Assembly: GCA_031761405.1 (NCBI GenBank)
Contig: JASEVX010000003.1
Coordinates: 13,692,973 to 13,756,972 of the forward strand
Source of the DNA: Serripes groenlandicus
Taxonomy: Eukaryota > Mollusca > Bivalvia > Cardiida > Cardiidae
Direction of reading: 5' to 3'
Length of the DNA: 64,000 nt
The first letter of the stretch is position 1. Every line of letters starts with the position of its first letter. Below are positions 21,815 through 31,667 of the stretch, piece after piece. Below the pieces are notes generated by a model, which was given only the letters and a program-made list of their open reading frames with translations, was not told the DNA's origin and searched no databases. A program made the position numbers and the translations under genes.

Positions 21815-22375
21815 AATTGGGGTCATCTTCTGGTCACCCCCAGCCTCTATGTCAAGTTTGGGGGCCATGGGTGCAGGCAATGTCGAGTAATAATTCAGAC
21901 AAGCTGTTCGTGTTCAAGGTCACTTTGACCTTGACCTTTGACCCGATGACCACAAACCATAAAAGTTCATGGAGAATTAGAAAAATCCTTCATACCTTCT
22001 TCGTTGTCTGTCCTTTGTGCTATAGCTTTCCTGTCTGTATACTTAATCTTCTTCCTAAATATGTCTATAAATTAAAAATAAAGTTTATCAATATTCTGAA
22101 ACAACTAATTAAAATCGATACCAACCTTGTTATTTTTTCAGTATTTCAAGTCACGTTTCACAAATACCGCAATTGTCAAAAATACTGATGTTCTAATAGT
22201 TACACTTATCAAAGTTCAACTGAATCTGAATGGAAATAGAAAAATTGACACATGAATATCTTTTCTAGAACCAGGACCCTGATTTAAAAGACAGACAGGT
22301 CACCTCATACGAAAGCTAAATGTTCTTACTCAGCGACAAGCGATAAACCATATCACGCTGCGCAGGCCAGGATCT

Positions 22376-22665
22376 GATCTCAGCCGAATCCCGGTAGCTG
22401 AGTCGGTAGCGACGTGGATTGTCAATCCGGACCCCCTAAGGGGTGAAAGTTAGAATCCCATCTCGGCGTTTGACAAATGGCAATGTTACAAGCGTCACAT
22501 ATTCGTCTTCCAGCAATGGGCTAACAGTCTATGTGGAAAAGCAGCACGTTCCTTAACATAATTAGTGGAGTACTGGTATGAGAAAGCTATGAAAAAGATG
22601 GGTAGGTGAGTTGGCCCCTGTTTAATGACTGAACAATTGTTGGAACGGCGTTTAACCACAATGAA
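22376..22665 (+). mobile_element. tRNA-derived SINE, plus strand
   Basis: The tRNA-like head has an A-box tagctgagtcggtagcgacg and a B-box gttagaatccc. The body contains 'gcaatgttacaagcgtcaca', 'ggagtactggtatgagaaag' and 'ttggaacggcgtttaacc'. It forms an inverted pair with the copy at 22690-22998. Confidence 0.75.
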
Positions 22666-22689
22666 TCAGGATCTTATATATCCGTTATC

Positions 22690-22998
22690 TAGTAGTTAAT
22701 TGATTGGAGTTTAACGCCGTTTTTCAGCTTTTGTTCAGTCATATCAAGGCAATCGGTTCACCTATTCATGTGTTTCTAGGCTTTCTCACACCAGTTCTCC
22801 ACACAACATACTTTCGAAGCACTGGCTGCTTTTCCACATAGACTGTTAGCCCATTGATGGAAGAAGAATGACGCTGGTCACAGTGACTTTTGTCAAACGA
22901 CGGAAAGAATATTGGCCAAGCTGGGGTTCGAACTCACAACCACGGGATTGACAGCCCGGGTCGCTACCGACTGATTTACCGGGGCTCGGCTGTTATCT
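22690..22998 (-). mobile_element. tRNA-derived SINE, minus strand
   Basis: On the minus strand the head reads cagccgagccccggtaaatc, then agtcggtagcgac and gagttcgaacccc (A and B boxes). The 3' domain is 'ttaacgccgttttcag'-like at 22709-22730. Partial copies of the same family lie at 35870-36080 and 42605-42800. Confidence 0.75.
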
Positions 22999-23081
22999 AG
23001 TAGAACCTTGGAAGCCTCTGGGTAATGCTTCTGACAAAAGACATAGAAACAAATATGAGTTAAGATCGATATCCATTGCCA

Positions 23082-23425
23082 TTAGGTCATTATGCTTGTG
23101 AAATGACGAATAGAATATGTACCTTTATACGGACTAGCCTCCTCCATTCTTCCTGTGATTCTCAAGTCTTCACAGCCATACACTTGTTGGACTGCTTGTG
23201 ATAATTTCTCCAGCTTATTATTAAATCTACCGGAATTACAAGCTTCCCACATTTTTTTGGCCTGACTGAAAGTTGTTGGTTGAACACGAAGCACCACCCT
23301 AGTCCCTTCTCCTGTTCTGCGTTCATCGTCAGCGATGAATGCATCAGTTATTTCATTTAATACTTTTTTCTGGTCGGTTTTGACGTCAGCAGTGTCTGGT
23401 CGTAGAGTCTCTTCAATTGCCATAA
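23082..23425 (-). CDS. Exon 4 of the HEPN gene (TRADD-N-like module 2)
   Basis: The acceptor is ttaaaaaacag. The phase-1 start joins exon 3. The residues VVLRVQPTTFSQAKKMWEAC echo the strand plus LW-like motif of exon 3. Read to the stop at 23082 it is a terminal exon; no AATAAA was found within 90 bp downstream. Confidence 0.7.
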
Positions 23426-26400
23426 CTGTTTTTTAATGCAACGGAAGTATAACAAGCACTTTAAAAACAAACAACATCTGGACACAGACAATTCAACATC
23501 GGGAAATGTAATTAACTATGAAAAGGAATGTTAATTTAAGTTTGAGAACCATTGGGAGCAGGCAATGTCGAGTTATAACTCGGACAAGCTTTTTGAGTTT
23601 AAGGTCACTGTGACCTTGACATTTGACCTGATTATCTCAAAATCAATAAGGGTCATCTAATAGTCACCCCAAGCGTCCATGTCAAGTTTGAGGGCCATGG
23701 GTACAGGCAATGTCGAGTCATCACTCGGCGGACAAGCATTTCGCGTCCAATGTCACTGTGACATTGACCTTTGACCTGATGACCTCAAAATCAAAAGGGT
23801 CATCTACTGGTCAACCGTAGCCTTCATGTCAAGTTTGAGGGCCATGGATGCAGGCAATGTCGAGTTGTCACTCGGACAAGATTTCACGTTCAAGGTCAGT
23901 GAATCTGACCTTTGACTCAATGAATTGAAAACCAATAGGAGTCATCTACTGGTCACCCACAGCCTCCATGTCAAGTTTGAGGGCCATGGGTGCAGGAAAA
24001 TTTCGAGTTATCACTCGGACAAGCTTTTCGTGTCAAGGTCATTGTGACCTTGACTCTTGTTTCGATGACCTCAAAATCAATAGGGTTCATCTACTGTTCA
24101 TGCCCAACCTTCAAAGTCAAGTTTCAGGACCGTGGCATTGTTGAGTTATCACTCGGACAAGCTTTGGTCTACCGACGGACGGACCGACGGACCGACCAAC
24201 TGACCGACATACCGACCGACCGGCATGTGCAAAGCAATATACCCCTCTTCTTCGAAAGGGGCATAATACATTTTCAAAGAGACGCATATCATATAATTCA
24301 CAAAAAATGGCAGTTTCATGCAGCTCCAGTATGCGTTAAATTGTTTAGCTAGTGTTTCGGTAGAATTACTGCGATTGTCCCTAAATTAGACTTATTGTTT
24401 TTAAACTAACATGATGTAACGGAGTGATTTTTTCAGAGCTCTAGATAAGGTATATTTTACATCTTTCAAATTCCTTATTTGACACTCAAACCCTACGGTG
24501 TTGGCGTACTCAAAGGAATCGTCTCAGTGAGACTATTATGTTGAGTACCATCAACACACGGCTAGGTTGAGTAATAAGATAGATAATGTGTAGAAATGAC
24601 AAGTTTACTCCCCCTTAGATTGCCCTCTGCTTATAATTGTATTTCGACCTTGAGTTCTACTTACCTGTATCTTCGAAAACTCGATAAACCTCAAATTGTG
24701 TTATTCCTACTTCCAGTTCCAAGGCTGGACATTCTGTTAGTTCCCGGATGTATTTTTCTACCGTCTTAAACACCCTGGTCATCTTTCCCGTCATGCAGTC
24801 CATCCACAGGTCCCTCATGTTTTCAAACGTCGGACATTTAATCACAAGGTTTACACATGCTTGATAGACGTCGGTGACTTCCCGACCACATGATAGCAGT
24901 TCCGACATCGCTTCTTTCACAGCCTGAAGAATCTTTACCGTATCTTCTTCAGGCCTTTCCTTTTCTATCTTAGAATTCAGTAGTTTTAATAGTAGTTGGC
25001 ATATCTCACTTTCCTTGTCTTTGTTGCAATTTTTAACAATAATCTCGACGTTTGTATCTGGAATCAAATAATTCAAGAGATTTAAGTTGCGATTATATTG
25101 TACAATTATTAACGTTCTGTAAGCTTATTTGGTTCTGATGTATTTATATTTACGATGTGCTATCATAACATATCAGGTCAGTGGGACACTATACCATAAC
25201 AATAGTAAAATAACAATGTAAATTACAGATACTGACTGTTAAGAAAATTAATTTGGTTGATTGATTCGCTATCAAAAAATAGTCTGAACGCATGACGCTT
25301 AATCCTCACTTCTCAAATGGACTTACTGTAGTCAAAACATATCATTTGTATAACCTTAACAATGAACTGTTACATTCTACTACATGTAGTTGAAAAACTA
25401 ACTAAATTATGATATCATAATAAATTACACAATCTCAACTTTCAATTAATATAATCCAGTTTCAAAATATTGCAATGCGATTATGAAACATTTACTGTTG
25501 TCAATAGGTGACTTAATGAGAACTTTAGCCACGTTTTAAATTGATATAGATAATAACATGATTCTTAACAAAAGCAGGGCGGAATCACAATAAGTATTCA
25601 GTAACATACCTGTAACAATTTACCATTTATTTTCCTTTGTCATTCATACGAAATTTCACAAGACAGTACTTACATCTTAGAAATATAATTATGAATGTGT
25701 ATGTCTTATGAAAAGCGATGCTAAAGTATACGTGAATATTCTTCGAGAATAGGGTATACAAGTGTTTACAAACTTTTATTGAATCACCTAATTAGCTTGC
25801 ATGTACTAAGTGTATAAACTTTTACCTGGAAGGATAACCCCTTTCACTCCATATAACTTCAGCAAATTCGTCATCTCATCCATTTTGTCAAATAGCTTAT
25901 TGTGTTCTAAGAAATAAATTAGACACAATGTTAATTATCATCTTAACTAAATTCCTAGGTTAGGATGGACGTTGGAACGCTTTTTAGTTTTTAAGTGAAA
26001 GTAAACAAGCCCTATTAGGTAGTCCAAATGTCCCATACCCATTTAAAAAAAAAAAAATCTTTGAGTTTTATTAAGTTACATATTGATATTAACGAACGAG
26101 TGACAACACATACGTAATCACAATTCCTGCCGTTCCCAATACAATTACAGCACACGGACAAAACAAAAATATAGTAAAATTATATTACAATCCTATAACT
26201 TTAATGTCGAAATATGTAAAAAATATAAACTGAGTAGAACGATTTTAGGCAATAATGCATCTGCATACAGTGTAAACTCAGACAACAAGAACTAATAAGC
26301 CCATTAATTTAAGTCAATTAGTCTATTTGTGTTACGCCAATTTACCTCTATATGATTTCGTTACGGAGTCAAACGATATGGACTCGCATGACGCATCTTA

Positions 26401-29400
26401 TATATGTTACAGTAAGATTGTGAAACCAGGGATTTCATGAAATCCCTGAAAATTTCAGTAATTTCGCGAAATTACTGTTTCACTCAGGGATTTCATGATA
26501 TCCCTGAAAATTCCAGTAATTTCATGAAATCCCTGAAATATGGGCAGGGATTTTACACTATCTTACTGGCTGATTTCAGTAAATCTGTGTAATTCTATTT
26601 TAGTTAACTTACTATACAGTTGTGGGGATTTTCTGATTATTACATCACTCATTAGCACAAACAGTGTCAGGAAGCCACTTCTACTGATGTGCACTACCAG
26701 GAAAAAGGTGTTTGTCAGGACAATAGGGGTGGGCCTGGGTGTATACACTATCTTACTGGCTGATTTCAGTATATCTGTGTAATTCTATTTTAGTTAACTT
26801 ACTATACAGTTGTGGTTTTTTTTCTGATTATTACATCACTCATTAGCACAAACAGTGTCAGGAAGCCACTTCTACTGATGTGCACTACCAAGAAAAAGGT
26901 GTTTGTCAGTACAATAGGGGTGGGCCTGGGTGTCTGTCTGACCATATGTCAATTATTTTGAGTCACACCAGGTCAATAGGTGTGAGCCTGGCAAATGGCT
27001 TCACCTGAGGCCTGTCCTATTAAAAAGGCATCCCGGTTCAGCCCATTCAGTATAGATTTACTTTCATGCAAGATGTCTTCTGGTAGTATGGAAGACGTTT
27101 TCAGGCAAGAGTTGTTCAAAAGATATGAAGTATGTCAGAAGTATCTGATTCCAAAGACAGAATATTACAGAATTATAGAAAGCTTGAAATCGGCATCTAC
27201 CAATAATCACACAAAGATCAGGAGCAGCTACTATCTGTTATCCAAGTAAGTAGATTGATTTAAGTAATTTAAATATGTCTATTTTTCCAAATGCTTAGAA
27301 TATTTGGAAAAAAGATGACCAGGAACATATAGTAAACACGATGAAACCTAATCCCCTACACAAAAGTTCAAGGTAGTCAAATTTCCCCAGTGAAATGAAC
27401 CTGCCAGACCATTCCCAGATATCCCCATCAGTCACCACCACACCAATCTTGGAAGACCACACTATCCAGATCAGGAAGCGTAGAGCTGAAGCCTATGCAG
27501 CACTACTATCTCAGGCAGAGAGGATGGTGAAACGCAGCCGTGTGGATCTCAAAACCGGTGTGCCTGGGGACAATGTGGCTGTTCCTATACCGGCAGTAGA
27601 TCGTGGCAGAGGGGATCCTCGTAACATTCTTGGTGTCATCGTCAACAGAGACGTCGACACTGACCAGTACAAGATTGCTGTAAAGGCGGGTGTTTTAAAG
27701 GGACAATACTCCAGGATCCAGTTTGATCTGTGTCCTCAGCGATTACTGACAGAAGCTGATGTTGGTCAGGAGAATATAACATCACTTCGTTCTGCTGTTA
27801 TTGCGGAATCTTCATCTGGTGGGCAAGGTTTTACCAAGTGCAACTGCAACGGTCCAAAAAAGTGCCAGTCCAACAGATGCAAATGTTTTAAAGCAAAGCT
27901 GAAGTGTAACTCAAGATGTCATTCCAGCCTCACATGCTCCAACAAATAAACTTTTGATAGATATGCCCAATATACAATGGGAAATGTGTGCCGCATTAAT
28001 CAGTTACTGCAGTGCTCATTGCACTTGTGCCTTTTTTAAACACAATCATCAAAGTGCTTTCCTTGAGACCTGTTTTACCAACCCACCATACCTTCCCCTT
28101 TCTTCTATATTTTATTCTGTTTTTATTTAAACCCTTTACTGCCGGAAGCAATTCTGCGCATGTGCAACATTGTGTCTGCTGCATTTTCAAACTTCGGAGA
28201 TTAACTTAATTTTGGCGAAAATATTGGCCGAGTGTCAAACAGCTTGGATCCGGATGAGACGCCGAGTTACTCGGTGTCTCATCCTGATCTAAGCTGTTTC
28301 CATATAACACTATAGTTTAAGGTAAGCAGTGAAGGGTTTAATTGTCAATAAATTAGATGCCGGTAAATTGATGAGATTTACTGTTTTCTCTCTGATTCAC
28401 AACAGTTTGCAGTTTGTAATTTTGGCGAAAATATTGGCCGAGTGTCAAACAGCATGGATCCGGATGAGACGCCGAGTTACTCGGTGTCTCATCCTGATCT
28501 AATCTGTTTCCATATAACACTTTAGTTTAAGGTAAGCAGTGAAGGGGTTTATTGTCATTATAAGTTCGCAGTTTGGTTGAACTACGCAAGAAACTATACC
28601 TGAAATGTATACCTGATTATTAAATTGTATCAATAAATAAAAAATCACCAGATGTATTGTCTGCTTATTTCCTCTTAGGGATTTCATGAAATCCCTGACT
28701 ACATTTTTCAGGGATTTCACGAAATTACTGGAATTTTCAGGGATTTCATGAAATCCCTGAGTGAAACAGTAATTTCGCGAAATTACTGAAATTTTCAGGG
28801 ATTTCATGAAATCCCTGGTTTCACAATCTTACTGTTACATATATAGAAATAATGTCAGCGTCATATATAATCAGGACAACAATGACGTCAACACCGGTGT
28901 AAAACCAGTAAAGCTGCATGCGGCTTACCTTCTGACAATCTATCCACTTTCAAGTGTAGTTCAAAAACTAGTTCAGTTTCATACCAATGCTGAAATTCCC
29001 TTAAGTCTTCAACATTTGTGACTATTTGTCCCTTTTTGAAGTGGTTCAGCAACGCCTCCATCTCGAGTGTAAAGTCATTATTGTTGATGAAACCACAACA
29101 CCTTTGAACGACAACTTCTATATTTTCCACGTGTCGTTCATATCGTTTAATTTCGATATTCGTTTTTCCTAAGTGGTAGAGTTCGTTTCGAAGATTTTTT
29201 AGTTGTTTAATATCTTGTATGACATGCTGAATATTTGAGCAAGTCATTATAACATGACATAAAATGTTCAAGTCCCAGTCTTCCATAGTTGTCTCTTTCT
29301 GAAATCCGGGAAAGAGCTGCTTCCATATCTTTTCATTTTTGTTTAGTGCTTGTAGCGTTGTCATATTTTCATACAAGAAATCGTCCACAGACCAACGTTT

Positions 29401-29556
29401 ATCTACCGGTGTATGGTCCTTCGGTTTAGATAATTCAACAAGTTTGTTGACGAGTTTTCTCGCCAGTTTCGTGCATCCATTGGCTAGAAAGTAGACCAGC
29501 CGTATGTGGCTTTCTCAAGCATCATCTGCCATGATGGCTTTGGCGTCTTCGGACAT
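23082..29556 (-). CDS. HEPN / TRADD-N-like gene, four exons (probable immune adaptor, possibly pseudogene)
   Basis: Exons read 29556-28929, 25906-25826, 25057-24665, 23425-23082, together 482 codons with stop. Each intron has GT..AG ends and all three are phase 1. Exon 1 shows RLVYFLANG, LFPGF, WDLNILCHVI and an LRNELYH motif (R123, N124, H128 from the ATG at 29554-29556), the pattern of a DZIP3-like HEPN domain. Exon 2 is a 27-codon linker with a heptad look. Exon 3 contains TFENMRDLWMDCMTGKM and exon 4 TFSQAKKMWEACNSGRF, two versions of a module that resembles metazoan TRADD-N domains. HEPN domains can be RNases or protein-interaction modules; TRADD-N domains act in death and immunity signalling, so an adaptor role is inferred. 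An in-frame TGA at 29515-29517, 14 codons in, would end translation early. A donor-like site at 23123 (AAAG|GTACAT) allows another, unseen exon. Confidence 0.72.
23534..24272. repeat. ~145-bp tandem-repeat element, copy B, in intron 3
   Basis: Four to five units of the same family as 18479-21965. It ends with a (gacc)n tract and 'acccctcttcttcgaaagg' + 'ggcataa', the usual right terminus. Its left end lacks the ttatgccc terminus, so it is partial. Confidence 0.8.
24665..25057 (-). CDS. Exon 3 of the HEPN gene (TRADD-N-like module 1)
   Basis: A 393-bp exon between acceptor tttgattccag and donor ACAG|GTAAGTAG. It contains the LLLKLLNSK helix, a TDVYQACVNLVIKCPTFE strand-type segment and MRDLWMDCMTGKM, ending in ITQFEVYRVFEDT. 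Confidence 0.75.
25826..25906 (-). CDS. Exon 2 of the HEPN gene
   Basis: An 81-bp exon with acceptor aatttatttcttag and donor CCAG|GTAAAAG. Its phase-1 reading gives an HNKLFDKMDEMTNLLKLYG linker that joins exon 1 and exon 3 without a frame break. Confidence 0.75.
27074..27244 (+). CDS. Transposase-like N-terminal exon (KRBA2-like)
   Basis: Starts ATGTCTTCTGGTAGTATGG and codes for DVFRQELFKRYEVCQKYL followed by YYRIIESLK and SSYYLLSK. It stops at a good donor (CCAA|GTAAGT). This is the typical N-terminal helix region of KRBA2/SCAND3-type integrase proteins, by recollection. The integrase core that should follow is absent. Confidence 0.6.
27395..27949 (+). CDS. Transposase-like C-terminal domain with Cys-rich tail (KRBA2-like)
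   Basis: A 184-codon open frame preceded by tttccccag, a possible acceptor. It contains KRRAEAYAALLSQAERMVKR, a DNVAVPIPAVDRGRGDPRN segment and a C-terminal CNCNGPKKC...RCKCFKAKLKCNSRCH cysteine cluster ending in CSNK. This combination is the C-terminus of KRBA2-like, integrase-derived proteins. With the 5' exon only about 150 bp away, the catalytic core is deleted, so the copy is non-autonomous. It could still be expressed as a DNA-binding remnant. Confidence 0.65.
   Translation: MNLPDHSQISPSVTTTPILEDHTIQIRKRRAEAYAALLSQAERMVKRSRVDLKTGVPGDNVAVPIPAVDRGRGDPRNILGVIVNRDVDTDQYKIAVKAGVLKGQYSRIQFDLCPQRLLTEADVGQENITSLRSAVIAESSSGGQGFTKCNCNGPKKCQSNRCKCFKAKLKCNSRCHSSLTCSNK
28929..29556 (-). CDS. Exon 1 of the HEPN gene
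   Basis: It ends in a strong donor (GAAG|GTAAGC at 28929/28928). The candidate start ATGTCCGAAGAC is followed after 13 codons by TGA and then an open frame through the HEPN domain. Alternatively translation could enter from an upstream exon at an acceptor next to 29514, which would also be phase 1; an AT|GTAAGT donor-like site lies on the minus strand at about 29664. Confidence 0.7.
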
Positions 29557-31667
29557 TTCACTAACGCGTTTTTGAAATGACGTCGGTTGTCACCTGCACT
29601 TATACTCTGCATGTAAAAGTTTTCTATCAGAATATCATGATAATGGTTTAGTCCATTTCACTTACATCATGCCTCGTGATTTCATACGGTAAAGTGTGTG
29701 TCTTGTATTGATCTGCAATCGTATAATAGAAGGAATTAGGAACTGAAGGAGATACAGAGCAAGAGGGAGATAGAGACATAGAGAGAATGCGATACATGGG
29801 AGAGCGAGAGACAGATAGACGGACAGACCGAAAGCAGACACAGAGAAATAGAAAGAGACATATACAAACAAATGGGGAGCAAGCAAAAAAAAAGAGACAT
29901 GCAAACAGACATACACAAACAGATAGACAGAGAGATAGATAGAAAGACTCAAACAGAGATAGAGATAGAAATTATAACTTCTCATTTTTCATAACATATT
30001 TTCCTCATTGTTTGCTTATGTCTGTTAACCCTTTCCCACATATAGACACTTTTTGACTATCAATTTCTCCTTTAGCCACAATGTTTTCAACCTTTTTCAG
30101 TAATTATACCTTCATTTATTTAGATTTTTCGCGTTTTTGTTGAGATCCTTTCAAAGTCGTCTGCTGCAAATTTATTGTAAGTGAGAAAGGGTTCAAAGTT
30201 TTGTTTAAATATTGGAAATTGACGACATTTTAGACCCCTTTATTAAGTATTCATTTTAACATAAATAAGTAGATCTTATGACATTACTAACATTACCATC
30301 CGATAAATCGTTATATTTTAATCACATCCAACGTTTTTTCGGCGATAGACGATTAACGTGGGTTATGACCTAGATGTTAAACAAATGATCTAGCATGAAG
30401 ACCAATCAGATGTTGTATTTAATGAATAATATGGAAGAAATAAATGAAATGAAACGTTTTGATTGGTTCATAGTTAAGTTGGCGATCCCACGAGAGGCAC
30501 TTATAAGGTGAAGTTTTAAAATGAAATGTTCTGCATACTAACCTTTAATTGTTTTCCTTAAATGAAAAAAATCAGTGAAAACATATGAAATATAATATTT
30601 AAGAGCAAAGATTATTTTATTTTTTTTGAAATATGACAAGTTTTCAGTTATTTATCGTCAATTGAAACTTAAACTGTGTTACATAATACACCTCTTGTGA
30701 GCCTCGCGTAATCTCCAGCCATGTGATGAATTATCGGCTTTGAACGTATCAACGTCATGTCGTGCTAGTGTAATGGATGTTGACTTGGATTGACAAGTGA
30801 AAGGTGTGTGGTTCGCTTCCCGACAGAGGCAAGCTCTTTTTTCTCTCTTTCATTCATATCAAAACCAAAGTATATAAATAAAACAAATATTACATATTTA
30901 ACTTTGTTTTCTGTCATTCTAAGACAAGACAAAATATCAAATAATATGCGCATGTTCCATTTCTAAAGTGATTACTTATTTTGATCACCGTTTATCTTTT
31001 TTTAAAGATATTTCTTGTTCCCACTCTTATTACAAACACACAGAGTAGGCCTATCTTATAACTAAGAAGTTGTCCCTTTTTTCTCTATGCAGAGGTCTAT
31101 AGAGCTCTATAAATTCCATATCATTTGTCAAAATCCATTATTCACTATTTATCAAACTTAGGCTTCCATATTATAATGATTGCATTTTCCGGGAAAACGT
31201 TGACCAACAAACAAATCCACGAATGTTGATTCTTTTAAGTAGAACAATTGTGCCGTGACTATTTTCTATAGCTATTTTCGGAAAATGAACAACCTATAAT
31301 TTTTAATAAAGTTGAATACCGTTTGACTGATTTGTGATACAAAAAATTGTTTACTTTAACTTTATTGACAGCTTAGGAGCCATTTTCAGAACAACATGTA
31401 TTTTCTTAAATTGCAAGTAAAATTCCCTGCGAAATAAGGGTGACCTTTGATTTGACGCCATAGCTAAAAATAGAAAAAGGTAGGATAGCATGTGAGTTTG
31501 TTGTTCTTTTTTGGTAGTTTTGTAACTTTAATTGAATATAGGTTTCTGGGTTATTTCAACTGTTGGGAAAGAGCCATAGCCCTCAACGCTATAATAGTCG
31601 CCTATGGAAAATGAATTGCTTCCATCTGACCTAACACTTACTATGTATAGATAAATGTTATGTGCGT
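29557..31667. other. Non-coding stretch, purine-rich microsatellite and repeat fragments
   Basis: 29735-29975 is a degenerate (gaga/gata/gaca)n tract; the minus open frames in it (SLSIYLSVYL...) are by-products. 30030-30200 is a copy of the CTGCAGCAGAC-type dispersed repeat. 30750-30830 resembles a decayed tRNA head (gtggttcgcttcccg as B box). The rest is AT-rich with no gene seen. Confidence 0.5.

Larger units (their letters stand above)
18479..21965. repeat. ~145-bp tandem-repeat element, copy A (LINE-interrupted)
   Basis: About eight diverged units read 'aagtttgagggccatgggtg', 'gcaatgtcgagttatcactc', 'caaggtcactgtgacc...ttgacctttgacc', 'ggtcatctactggtcacccc'. It begins at ttatgccc (18479), the mirror of ggggcataa at the right end of copy B, suggesting a non-autonomous DNA element with short TIRs and an expandable core. 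The LINE at 19495-21814 splits it. Confidence 0.8.
26403..28848. mobile_element. KRBA2/integrase-type DNA transposon, internally deleted
   Basis: Long inverted ends (26403-26545 and 28675-28848) start near gttacagtaagattgtgaaa. They consist of alternating perfect palindromes, AGGGATTTCATGAAATCCCT and AGTAATTTCGCGAAATTACT. ATATAT flanks both sides and may be the target duplication. The inside holds a 196-bp tandem duplication (26550-26745, 26746-26940), two plus-strand exons of a transposase-like gene, and a 135-bp duplicated hairpin segment (28207-28345, 28420-28558). It lies in intron 1 of the HEPN gene, opposite strand. Confidence 0.82.

Noticed and set aside
29662..29985. 107-residue hydrophobic frame (SLSIYLSVYLFVYVCL)
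   Set aside because: Lies on a purine-rich gaga/gata microsatellite; the apparent membrane segment is a repeat artefact.
30750..30830. tRNA gene
   Set aside because: A B-box-like gtggttcgcttcccg is present, but no complete acceptor stem or anticodon arm can be drawn; taken as a decayed tRNA-derived repeat.
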